DNA of 64,000 bases, taken from Wolfiporia cocos. Taxonomy: Eukaryota > Basidiomycota > Agaricomycetes > Polyporales > Phaeolaceae. Below are positions 51,041 to 60,394 of the stretch, piece after piece (within the stretch, counting starts at the first letter, position 1; each line of letters begins with the position of its first letter). The stretch spans positions 4,526,001 through 4,590,000 of the forward strand of contig JACCLO010000002.1 in NCBI GenBank assembly GCA_029448655.1, in the 5' to 3' direction. Made by a program: the position numbers and the translations under genes. The notes beneath the pieces were generated by a model. It was given only the letters and a program-made list of their open reading frames with translations, had not been told where the DNA came from and searched no databases.

Positions 51041-53300
51041 ATGGCCTTGCTCGAGCTGGGTCCATCTTGCTATCGGACACGATTCTTTCTCGGCGTCGCG
51101 CAAACGCTCCTGCCTCCGCTGCTTGGAACGTACGCCTTGCTGAAACTCGTCTTGGACCGTCCCACCTCCGACTTTGTTGCTGTTCTCGTATACTGCATAT
51201 CGCCATGTGTATACATTACCGTGAGCTCCTGGTTGCACGTATGGCAGACCGACAGACAGGCAAAAGCATTGGGAGCAAGACCTATCCCTCGAGCGCGTGG
51301 AAAATGGCCGGGAAACATTGATATTATGCTGCGATTTGCGAAAGATCTACGTCAAGGGTATATTCTACAGGCCATGGGCGAAGTGCTCGATGAACACGGA
51401 TGCGACACGCTCAACACGCGGATTCTATGGAAGGACAACGTATGTTGTTCTATGAATGCTGCGCAGCAGCGTTCGTTAGTAATGACCAATCAAATCAGAT
51501 CATCACTCGTGATGATTTGCACATGCGTTCGGTGCATATGACAAGCTTCGAATCTTTTGAACGGGGCCCTGAGGCAGCTGAGAAGATGTGAATAGTTCAC
51601 TTGCTGTTCATCAGTTTGAAGCTAATCACAGCAACTCTATCAAGGGGAACGTTCCTTGGTAACGGCGTCTTTGTAACGTAAGGCTACATGTTCCCCTATG
51701 TTCAAGACATTTGTTGACAATCCTGCCGCAGTGATGGAAATCGGTGGAAAAGGGTGCGCTGCAGACTTTATCATGATGCCGTCAGTCAACATACTGAAGT
51801 CCATCAACCCTGGTAGGAGCGTGCTTTGATACGACCATTCCTCAACAAGGAGCGCGTGTCAGACTTTGAAATCTTCACCAAATATGCGGAGAAGGCCCTC
51901 GCCGTCCTCAACGACGCGGCTGAGGCGGGGGCGACCCTCGACCTGCAGGACCTCTTCTCGCGCTTTACGCTCGACTCTGCGTCCGAGTTCCTGCTTGGGC
52001 ACGCCCCCGACGCGCTTTCTGCCTCACGGCCCGTGCCCTTCCACTCACGCATCGGCTCGAAGGGTGCGGCGACGGATGACCCGTTCGGATCCTTCCTCTA
52101 CTCATTCGAGGAAGTGCAGGTCACTATTTCTTTGCGCTGGAGGTTGAACACGTTCTTCCCGCTGTATGAGATGTTCGGCGACAAGACGAAGCCCCATGCG
52201 GATGTCATCAACAAGTGGATGAAGCCCACGGTGATGAAGGCGCTGCAGGACAAGGCTCGCGACAGGGAACACGGTATCAAGCAGAACAGCGAAGAGCGAA
52301 CGTTACTTGACAGTCTTGTGGAGAGCACAGATGGTTGGCAGCCTTCATTTCATGCTAGTCAGGGATTTGACAGATGTGATATACAGACGAAGAAACGGTC
52401 CGGTATGGTATCCTGAATGTTCTGATGGCTGGACGAGACACGGTGAGTTATTCCCTGCCTGTCTTGCTTTGCTACTCACGCTCCGCGTAGACAGCCGGGT
52501 TGCTCACGTTCACGGTGTACCTCCTCACGATGTATCCGGACGTCCTGAAGCGCCTCAAAGAAGAGGTTCTCTCTGTGCTCGGCCCGAGCGGAAACCCGAC
52601 GCAGGAAGCCATCCGTAACATGCCCTACAGTACGCTTCCTCTTCGCACGCACGCGCCACACTGACGCCCGGAATCCAGTGAACGCCGTGCTGAGTGAGAC
52701 ACTCCGGCTGTACCCCGGCGCGCCGATGGGTATCCGCAACTCGATCACGGAGGTGCTCCTTCCGACGGCCGATGGCTCGCCGCCGCTCTACTTCCCACCC
52801 CGCGCGCGTGTCACCTGGCTGACGCTCCTCATGCACCGGCGCGCGGACCTCTGGGGCGCGGACTGCGAGGAGTTCGACCCCGCGCGCTGGCTCGACTCCG
52901 CGCGCATGGCGGCGTACAACGCGCGCCCGTCGATCTACGTGCCGTTCTTGTCCGGCCCGCGTATGGTGCGTGCCGGATGGCGTTCTGTTTCGCGAGAGAA
53001 GTAGTGATGCGTGGCGGACAGTGTCCTGGGCAGATGTTCGCGCTGAGCGAGGCGTCGTTCATGATCTCGCGCCTGATGCAGAAGTTCTCCGGGTTCGAGC
53101 TCGTCCCGGAGGCCATCCCCGAGGGCGCCGCCCCACCGCCCGCATGGAAGAATGGAAAGGGCCGTCAGCGGATCGAGAAGGTCTGGCCAAGTACTGCGTT
53201 CACTGCCTTCATCAAGGTAAGCCGTAGATGCGAGTGGGCGAGCCTAGCGCTGAATATTCTGGCATAACAGGGCGGATTATGGGTTCGGCCCGTTCACTGA
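51041..53300 (+). CDS. Cytochrome P450 of the CYP63 type
   Basis: ER membrane P450 resembling the basidiomycete CYP63 group, whose studied members hydroxylate alkanes, fatty acids and aromatic xenobiotics. Start ATG 51041 (MALLELGPSCYRTRFFLGVA); two hydrophobic segments lie in the first 70 residues. WPGNIDIMLRFAKDLRQGYI follows. Small exons then give IITRDDLHMRSVHMTSFESF, MGTFLGNGVFV and DGNRWKRVRCRLYHDA, leading to ALIRPFLNKERVSDFEIFTK. The I-helix is canonical, LNVLMAGRDT|TAGLLTF, split by an intron. ExxR is in NAVLSETLRLYPGAPMGIRN. The heme loop VPFLSGPRM|CPGQMFALSEASF is also split by an intron, and FDPARWLD replaces PxRF. A final exon after FIK adds GGLWVRPVH and the TGA at 53298-53300. 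All P450 motifs are intact. The mobile-element region starts about 100 bases downstream. Confidence 0.9.
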
Positions 53301-53487
53301 GCGTTAATTCACATATGGGTAGCTCTATTATGTATTCCTAAGCAATTGCTGTATCGCGAAGGGCGTTGTATGTATACACAGAATCAGTATATTTATTCCC
53401 GCTACGAAGTAGTGGGGTCTTTACCAGGCTCCTAGGCTCCTAAAACCAGCCGTCGCTGGAGTGTTCTCGTTCCAATCTGAGTCGTAG

Positions 53488-53561
53488 TCGCACTAAACGC
53501 TCATCATGTAGAGTCACGTGAAGAATTACCATATTGGTCAGGAGTAAAGAGAACACTCCAG
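53488..53561 (+). repeat. Inverted-repeat arm (partner at 56017-56094)
   Basis: The sequence CACTAAACGCTCATCATGTA, then TGAAGAATTACCATATTGGT and CAGGAGTAAAG, reappears in reverse complement at 56017-56094 with few changes. The two arms are 2.5 kb apart and could be the ends of one element. Confidence 0.6.
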
Positions 53562-53687
53562 GTGGGGAGGGGCAACCGTAGCGGGGCGGCAAAATCCGAG
53601 CGGCAAGCGTCTATCATGCGCCACAGCCCCTGCCGGACAGGTCTCTCCCCGGCATGAGCTAGACGCGCATAGCGCGACGGTATCATA

Positions 53688-54197
53688 TAATAAAGGGACG
53701 ACCGTTGCGTGGGAACCGCCATGTGCTTTTCCACGTGTACCACGTGCTGTCCGTCGTCCCATAGGGCTCGCGCCACCGACCCGGAGAGTTGGCCAGTGGA
53801 TTCCCACGCCCGGCGCCTGCAAGGCGCGCGTTCAAATTCCTTCGGCGAAAACCGTTTCGCGCGTCCTCCCTGCGCTGTGCCACGGGGATTTTGTAGCTGT
53901 TGTAACGTAGATGGCCTGTACTGTAGATACACGCGATTAATTAAGAGAATTCAGGGAGTTTTTTGAGGCACCACACAATGTTACAAGCGAAGTGACGACG
54001 ACACCGAGCATCAGCGAGGTGGAGGAAGTGGCTGAGCGGGCAGAGAACGAAGGACAGGTGCAGCAGGGTGATCACACACCCTGGAGGTTGGGTGGACTCA
54101 TAATGTCTCCATCCAGTGTTTTTTTCCCTTATTCTATTAGTTATCTCACTTAAGTGACAATTGATATTCGTGGCGAAGCCATGGGTAATTAAACTCG
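53688..54197 (+). repeat. SINE-like repeat, copy 1 (long form)
   Basis: About 510 bases matching 56698-57200 almost throughout in the same orientation. The 5' half has TTGGCCAGTGG (53789) and, 41 bases later, GTTCAAATTCC (53830), resembling RNA polymerase III A and B boxes at tRNA-like spacing. The 3' half has TGGCTGAGCGG at about 54029, a perfect A-box match, in GAGGTGGAGGAAGTGGCTGA. The end is a short hairpin-forming GTGGCGAAGCCA followed by TAATTAAACTC. No protein is encoded. I read it as a tRNA-derived SINE or composite; no tRNA cloverleaf can be closed, so this is tentative. Confidence 0.5.
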
Positions 54198-55104
54198 TCA
54201 GTGTAAAGGCTCGCCAGGAAAAAAGTTTCGCACCTCATTATAGTGGAGTAGATTGATTAGAACTATGAAATGAATACTTTATTTAGGACAGAATTCTTTT
54301 AATTAAATCGCTTCATGTTAATCTGCGCATCCGGGGTACGACACAGCACGCTATGAATAATTTAACGAAATTCTGTCCCAAACATTCTTCGAAGAAATGC
54401 AGAGATCAGAGGTATATGCACCTATTTCATGCTATAACTAATTACTCCAGGAGGAGATGCATTCCCATCAATTGATAGAAATACATTTTAGAATGCTTTT
54501 TGGATGGAATCAAGCAAGCAAGAAAAGACTCAAACCATTTGAGATCAAGTAGAAAGAGCTAGACATTAGTGAAGTTCAGTTATATATGCCCCATTCCAAC
54601 CTCATTCTGAGGTATAGATTATTTCGTGTGGACACGACACAGATGGATTTCCCTTCCTAATTGGGATGTACACGCCACAGGCACGTCGCATCTGAATCGC
54701 ATCACACTTCATAGCAAGTCATGTCACGTCTTGTTTAACAGCACGTCACATTTGATGGCAAAGACCCAGAAGCCCATGCATGTCATTCTGTTGATGAGGC
54801 TGGCTCAGATACTGAAAGCATGATGTCATTCAATGATATCAGCAACGAATCCAAGTGAGATAGAGAGAGATTGACCTTCGAGATAGAGACAATTATTGCA
54901 TTAACAATATCTTGGACATGTATAGTATGTACGACTACTTCTTGGTAGTGTATACCACCTAGCATGGGCCACCACTAATATCTAGTAATAACGTATAAGA
55001 TCATGCACTGATACCAGCGTCAATAACACCACAATCATGATTTCAGCGTTTAATTACCATTTGAGGTAGGTCATTCAGACTCCGAAGTGATAAGCTCTGG
55101 ATGC
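54198..55104. other. AT-rich mobile-element remnant without ORF
   Basis: The stretch is AT-rich compared with the gene-bearing part and full of stops in all frames. I see no transposase motif. It is probably the decayed interior of the enclosing element. Confidence 0.35.
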
Positions 55105-55133
55105 AATTTTTGGCGGGGTTGCCCCTCCCCAAC

Positions 55134-56025
55134 TCCAGGATGGCTGGCCCAACTGGCCATCACGTGCACTCAGTGGGCGCTCTCGAACAACGTTTTTATG
55201 ACCACGCTATACGTGCTACTCATTCTTTATGACTCAGTGGCCTATCACTCGAGGTGACGTACCTTACCGATCACCGATACCAGGATATATCAGAGTGCTT
55301 ACACCATTCACAACTTGTGATCAACGTAACCCCACTGTGGGTGCATGTGAGTTGAGCAGCGGAGTACCTCACAGCGCACACTCGCAAGTATGCCTTCAGC
55401 TGCTGCTTCTCGTGCCTCTGCATCGTCTCATAATTGGTCTCTCCAAAAAATCAGGGCCCTCGTAATATCAAAATTCAACTAGCGTCCTTGCTTATTCCAA
55501 ATGAAAGCACTTTACATACGCAAAAAAAATGACGTTGTTGCTGTTGCAGCTATCACTTTTATTTTGGATTCCTCTTTTGATAGCTCTGGAGGACAGACAA
55601 GGCTGAAAGCCAATTTTGCAATCTCAACTTGGTGAGTATATTCTGGTTTCTGTAAGAGGAACTCCAAGAATGCCGATATCAATGTGTTCGTATCATGGAA
55701 TACCTGAAGAAATCACTCGGGGGATAAAATGAACTGAAAGCAGCGGACTTGGGACCGTGCATATATCGTATGCACCTCATGGTGAGCACAATGCATCTGT
55801 ATTACTGAAGTAGATGGAAATAAAACAACTCTTTTACTTGTATGTGCAAAGAGCGTGTGCATGCTGTGCACTTGAGTGTCAGGGTGCACGTATTCCGCTG
55901 CTCAACTTGCGTGCACCCACAGTGGGGTTACGTTGATCACGAGTTGTGAATGTGCCAAAAACGTTGTTCAAGAGTGCCCACTGAGTGCACGTGATGGCCA
56001 GTTGGGCCAGCCGTCCTGGAGTGTT
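55134..56025. mobile_element. Fold-back/MITE-like element with long inverted ends
   Basis: The left end reads CTGGCCCAACTGGCCATCAC, GTGCACTCAGTGGGCGCTCT and GAACAACGTTTTT. After about 110 unmatched bases it reads ATTCACAACTTGTGATCAAC, GTAACCCCACTGTGGGTGCA and GTTGAGCAGCGGA. The right end (55895-56025) is the reverse complement of both blocks without the 110-base gap. The interior has no ORF. Long imperfect inverted ends on an element of about 0.9 kb with no gene fit a non-autonomous DNA transposon. Target duplications could not be identified with certainty. Confidence 0.6.
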
Positions 56026-56094
56026 CTCCTCCCTTTACTCCTGACCAATATGGTAATTCTTCACATGACTCTACATGATGAGTGTTTAGTGTGA
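56017..56094 (-). repeat. Inverted-repeat arm (partner at 53488-53561)
   Basis: Reverse complement of the arm at 53488-53561, directly joined to the right end of the fold-back element. This indicates that one inserted next to or into the other. Confidence 0.6.
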
Positions 56095-56106
56095 CTATCC
56101 ATAATA

Positions 56107-56412
56107 TAATGGGAGCTCGCGCCATAGGCACTCGCGTTTTGTGCATGTTTTATGCACATGGATGCCACGTTTGCTGCGTGGCGTCCATGTGCGTCAATCC
56201 TGCTCCCATTAGATAGGGCGCCTGGTGCCCGGGAAGTTGGGTGGTGGATTCCCACAGTCAGCGCCTGCAAGGCGCGCATGCCGGTTGCAAAGGTATTACA
56301 AGTGAAGTGATGACGAGGCCAAGCATCAGCGAGGTGGAGGAGTGGCTGAGCGGGCAGAGACAAGTAACAAGCCCTAGAACATAAAAATTGTGGCAAAGCC
56401 ACAAGTAGTTAA
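56107..56412 (+). repeat. SINE-like repeat, copy 2 (short form)
   Basis: It shares with copy 1 the words GTGGATTCCCAC, GCGCCTGCAAGGCGCGC, ATTACAAGTGAAGTGATGAC (variant), AGCATCAGCGAGGTGGAGGA, GTGGCTGAGCGGGCAGAG and the tail GTGGCAAAGCCACAAGTAG. Its 5' part (TAATGGGAGCTCGCGCCATA) differs from the long copies but matches copy 3. The long copies carry an extra block of roughly 100 bases in the middle. Confidence 0.5.
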
Positions 56413-56424
56413 GCTAGTCTAAAA

Positions 56425-56698
56425 GTAATGGGAGCTCGTGTCATAGGCGCTCGTGTGTCACTCATGTTTTGCGCACGAGAAATGCACATGGCGAGCACAT
56501 TCGCCACGTGGAGTCCATAGGGTGCCCATTAAGCATGCACTGGCACGTGCAAGGCATGCGTGCCAGCTGCGAAGGTATTACAAGTGAAGCGACAATGAGG
56601 CCGAGTGTCAGCGAGGTGGAGGAGTGGCTGAGCGGGCAGAGATAAGCAACAACTCCTAAATACAAAATTGTGGCGAAGCCACAGGTAATTAAGCTAGT
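56425..56698 (+). repeat. SINE-like repeat, copy 3 (short form)
   Basis: It starts TAATGGGAGCTCGTGTCATA, like copy 2, and carries the common 3' module with GTGGCTGAGCGGGCAGAG and the tail GTGGCGAAGCCACAGGTAAT. Copies 2, 3 and 4 follow each other head to tail, joined by short A/T-rich tails. Confidence 0.5.
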
Positions 56699-57200
56699 AA
56701 TAAAGGGACAACCGTTGCATGGGAACTGCCATGTGCTTTTCCACGTGCTGTCCATCATCCCATAGGGCTCGCGCCACTGACCTGGGGAGTTGGCCAGTGG
56801 ATTCCCATGCCCGGCACCTGCAAGGCGTGCGTTCAAATCCCTTCGACGAAAACTCATGTTTCGCGCATCTGTTCCTGCACTGTGCCACAGGAATTTTGTA
56901 GCTGTTATAACATAGATGGCCTGTACTGTAGATACCTGCCAGAAAAAATTCATGGAGTTTTTCTGAGGCACCACATTTGTGGACACAATGTTACAAGCAA
57001 AGCGATGACAACACCGAGCATCAGCGAGGTGGAGGAAGTGGCTGAGTGGGCAGAGGAACAGGTGCAGCAGAGCAATCACACACCTGGGAGGTTGGGTGGA
57101 CTCATAATGTCTCCATCTAATGTGTTTTTCCCTTATTCTATTAGTTATCACACTTAAGTGACAATTGATATTCGTGGCGAAGCCATGGGTAATAAAACTC
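56698..57200 (+). repeat. SINE-like repeat, copy 4 (long form)
   Basis: Near-identical in layout to copy 1, with GTTGGCCAGTGGATTCCCAT, GCGTTCAAATCCCTTCGACG (a better B-box match than in copy 1), TGGCTGAGTGG and the same tail. It begins immediately after the tail of copy 3. Confidence 0.55.
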
Positions 57201-57245
57201 ATGACTATTGGAGCGAGAACACCCCAGCGATGGCTGGTTTTAGTG

Positions 57246-58310
57246 GGGACCGGCAACCCTGCCAAGAGTCTTGTCCACGGGCGCTGATCCAAATGTCATC
57301 GGACATTGAATCACTTGCCTAGATAAGCAATCGTAGTGCCCAGATTGCGATTGCACCGCCACCACCACTGGTATTGGTGTACCCATAGCATCGTAGATAG
57401 TTACTTCTGGTGCACAGCAGCAAACATACTGTAATTACATTACACTTTACTTGCTAGAATACCAAGATCTGTCTGTTTAAGCTATCAAACTAGTCCAAAT
57501 CACTATCCATACTCTGGGTATCAAGATTGTCACTGCAATCACTCTCGGAATTGAAAGGGTGGCAAGAAGTGGAATGCACAGATTCACCGGCTATGCGCTC
57601 TGGTTCTAGCTTCAAATTGTAGCGATAGACTGCTGCTTTGAGTACATCTAATCTTTTGCCTTGAGCTTGAGATTTTTCCGAGCAGGTATGAGGTTGTCTC
57701 GACGAGAATCAACATGATGCGACACATAGCGTCACGTGCTTGTCTGCCCTATATAGGAAGCTTATCATAGCCACTCTGTCCCATTCAAAATAAATTCATA
57801 GCTTACAAGCTGTGCAAGATCGCTAACAGGGAATTTTTTATTGGTATTATAAGCATGTGTACCACTATACTGTGAATTGATGAGGGATGTTTGTTGGAAT
57901 GTCGACAATCTACAAAATGATTGCTGCTTTCCTACAACCATGTAATTATATCTCCTTCTTGAGTTCAGATTCTGACCCTTCAGCAACAGTTCATTCAGAT
58001 GGCATTCTAAAAATCGTTTGGGCCAGATCTTCCGTAAGCATTCTCATCATCTCAAAACAGCTTGCTCAATAATGAGATCTTGGAAATGGAATTATTTATT
58101 CAAAATCTGTTCCGAACATCTTATTCAAATTTCGATTCTGGGCAAGTCTTCCCGCCAACATGTTTCATGAATCTTTTTGTACAGTGAGCTATTAGCTATG
58201 ACCACCGTCCTCTCTGTGCTCCCAGCTGCTTTAGGTATGCCGTTGATGGGGACGTCCACTGGCGCTAGCCAGCCAGAAATTGCCACCCCCCCTACGGTTG
58301 CCAGTCCCCA
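57246..58310. other. Mobile-element remnant, AT-rich, no intact ORF
   Basis: Frames are short on both strands; the longest, at 57765-57986 (-), has 73 codons and no motif. Probably the remaining interior of the enclosing element. Confidence 0.35.
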
Positions 58311-58418
58311 GTTTTAGGAGCCTGGGTCCCAAAGTAGTCAGACGATCATCCGCAAACTGATCGGTTCAAAAGTCCTGCCCTCAAGTGCCTGTGCACGTGG
58401 TGCCTGGTACTGTCACAT

Positions 58419-59219
58419 GTGCATTTGCTTGCAATTTCTGTCTCATCCTTCGTGCTTTTTGCCGTACCGTCCTCTTACAATGCTGGTTCCTATGCTGGCA
58501 TTCCTGCGTCCTTGCTCATCGATTCTGATCTGCCTGTATCAGTGATATCCTCCTCTTTTGCTTGCTTTAACAACATCCCTCGCACCATATCTGTCTCTGG
58601 AGGCTTGGCTCTCTCATCCGGTTCAGGCCCCATGCTTTTGCCCACCCCATGAGGATGGTATCGGTCTATGCTGTCAATGTCTATCATGCTGTTGCGTCCC
58701 TATGACGTCACACTCGGTGCTGATTGGTTAGTTGCTTCTTGTGCAACCTTTGCCGGCCATATCCTGCTGGATCCCACCCCCGCGTTGATGTTGGATATGG
58801 TGTCCAGCCAGATTTGGAAGGCTTCTCCAGCACAGAGCAATGGTGTGTCTTATAAATTCTGCATACTCGGTCTGATTCTGATGATCTTAAAATAATCACT
58901 CTCAGTGTCTCTGCTTGCTCGTGCATGCGCACTTTTTCCCTGGCATTTGTAATGATGATCCAGATCACTGCCTTCCTGCCCTTGCGCCTTTACATTTGCC
59001 TCGCTCCAACTCTGCGTCTTCCCTTGAAATTAACGGCCCTTCACCCTCTACTTTCCCTCCGTCCGCTTCGACATCTTCTGAGCTTGCACCTGATTGTTTA
59101 CTTGCCCTTGCCGATTTGGCAGTTACGTCGCCTCATGTAGAGCTATTGCGCAATCTGCCTGCTCATCTTTGCGCGCACAATATTGCCTTTGATGAGGCTG
59201 CAACTGTCGATGAGTGCGT
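58419..59219 (+). pseudogene. Decayed retropepsin-type ORF, cut by an LTR
   Basis: The frame reads SYNAGSYAGIPASLLIDSDL, then PVSVISSSFACFNNIP. After an in-frame TGA near 58652 it continues RPYDVTLGADWLVASCATF. ALIDSG...VxLGxDWL is the signature of retrovirus-like aspartic proteases of transposable elements; here the catalytic Asp is in DSD instead of DSG/DTG. A shift of frame then gives DHCLPALAPLHLPRSNSAS and LADLAVTSPHVELLRNLPAH. The sequence stops exactly where the minus-strand LTR begins at 59220. A broken transposon gene, not a host gene. Confidence 0.65.
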
Positions 59220-59700
59220 TGACACAGACTAGACTGTGGGACTCACACTATAACCTTATTGACGACTTGAAGTAGTTGTTGAAGGTTGGTGAGGAGACTA
59301 GTGGGCGCAAGTAGAGATGTTATGTGACTATGCGAATGCAGAGAACAAATCTAAGGCTTATCGTAGTGATAGCCCTACTTATATACATGCATTGTTTGGT
59401 TACTCGAAGAGGAACCAAACAGTTAGACGGTCTGTGCGCAGACATAACCTAATACAGCTAAGTCGTAAACTACAGTAGACCATGTGCGCCGGTAATGGCC
59501 GCACCAGTAAGAAACGTTGTTAGGACCATAGGTCCGTGTTGTGGAAGTGGCGTTGCTACGTTAATAAGCTATGCACGTGATGACTATATACCGGTATCGG
59601 GATATGAGTCGTACTAAGGGCATTTGGCATGTGATAACGAGCGGCCCGCTTATCCAATTGTACTGACATAGCCCGGTATCGGGATATGAGTAAGGTGTCA
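59220..59700 (-). repeat. LTR, minus orientation (solo or truncated)
   Basis: In its own orientation it starts TGACACCTTACTCATATCCC and ends CAGTCTAGTCTGTGTCA, giving the usual TG...CA with perfect 6-bp terminal inverts (TGACAC/GTGTCA). A TATATAAG box lies at 59378-59385. Two copies of ACTCATATCCCGATACCGG lie in the U3 part (59591-59609 and 59673-59691). It is about 480 bases long and is the reverse complement, with scattered changes, of the LTR at 59910-60394. Confidence 0.75.
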
Positions 59701-59909
59701 CAGATTTGGGACATGCCACTATTTTTCCCGTATTTTTACCTATTTATCTGGTATTTCTACGACCTTGTAGACATTTACGCTGCTAAGCGCCCGTCTACAC
59801 GTACACGCAACCAAACAACACGTACACAACGCGGTATACGTCCACTTGTCATAACAACACGTACATAACACGCTTGTACGCGTCAATGACTCAGCGGACT
59901 AACCTCCGG
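59701..59909. other. 209-bp spacer between inverted LTRs
   Basis: It contains ACACGTACA-type words repeated around 59806-59880 and a chance 60-codon frame. It shows no primer-binding site or polypurine tract next to either LTR. Confidence 0.4.
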
Positions 59910-60394
59910 TGTCACGCGCTTTACTCATATCCCGATACCGGGCTATGTCAGTACGATTGGATAAGCGGCCCGCTCGTTATCACATGCCAATGCCCTTATG
60001 ATTACTCATATCCCGATGCCGGTATATAAGAATCACATGCATGGCTTACTAACGTAGCTACAGCCACTTCCACAACATGGACCTACGGTCCAAACAAACG
60101 ATCTTACTGGTGCGGCCATTACCGGCGCACATGGTCTATTGTAGTTTACGATTTAACCATATTAGTTATGTCTGCGCACAGACCACCTTCATGTTTGGCT
60201 CCCTTACCGGTAACCAAACAAAGCATGTATATAAGTAGGGCTATCACTGCGGATAAGCCTTAGATTTGTTCTCTGCATTCGCACAGTTACATATCATCTC
60301 TGCTTGCGCCCACTAGCCTCCTCACCAACCTCCAGCAACTCCTTCAAGTCGCTTATTAGGTTATAGTGTGAGTCCCACAGTCTAGTCTGTGTCA
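59910..60394 (+). repeat. LTR, plus orientation, probable 5' LTR of the Gag element
   Basis: It starts TGTCACGCGCTTTACTCATA and ends GTCTAGTCTGTGTCA. TATATAAG at 60228-60235 should set the R start. U5 is CT-rich (CCTCCTCACCAACCTCCAGC). The repeated U3 word occurs at 59923-59941 and, with one change, at 60004-60022. Because a Gag ORF lies downstream in the same orientation, I take it as the 5' LTR. No clear tRNA-complementary primer-binding site follows. Confidence 0.7.

Larger units (their letters stand above)
53405..58339. mobile_element. Nested mobile-element block bounded by inverted arms
   Basis: The left arm at 53405-53490 holds AGTAGTGGGG, CCAGGCTCCTAGGCTCCTAA and AACCAGCCGTCGCTGGAGTG. 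Its reverse complement recurs at 57204-57245 (GCGAGAACACCCCAGCGATG then GCTGGTTTTAG) and in part at 58311-58339 (GTTTTAGGAGCCTGGGTCCC). The interval between is AT-richer and lacks host genes. It contains the SINE-like copies and the fold-back element annotated separately. This suggests a DNA transposon or composite of about 3.8-4.9 kb filled by later insertions. No intact transposase is visible, and its superfamily is unknown. Confidence 0.45.

Noticed and set aside
59686..59868. 60-codon frame with aromatic stretch in the loop between inverted LTRs
   Set aside because: Short, begins inside the LTR, and has no counterpart in element proteins.
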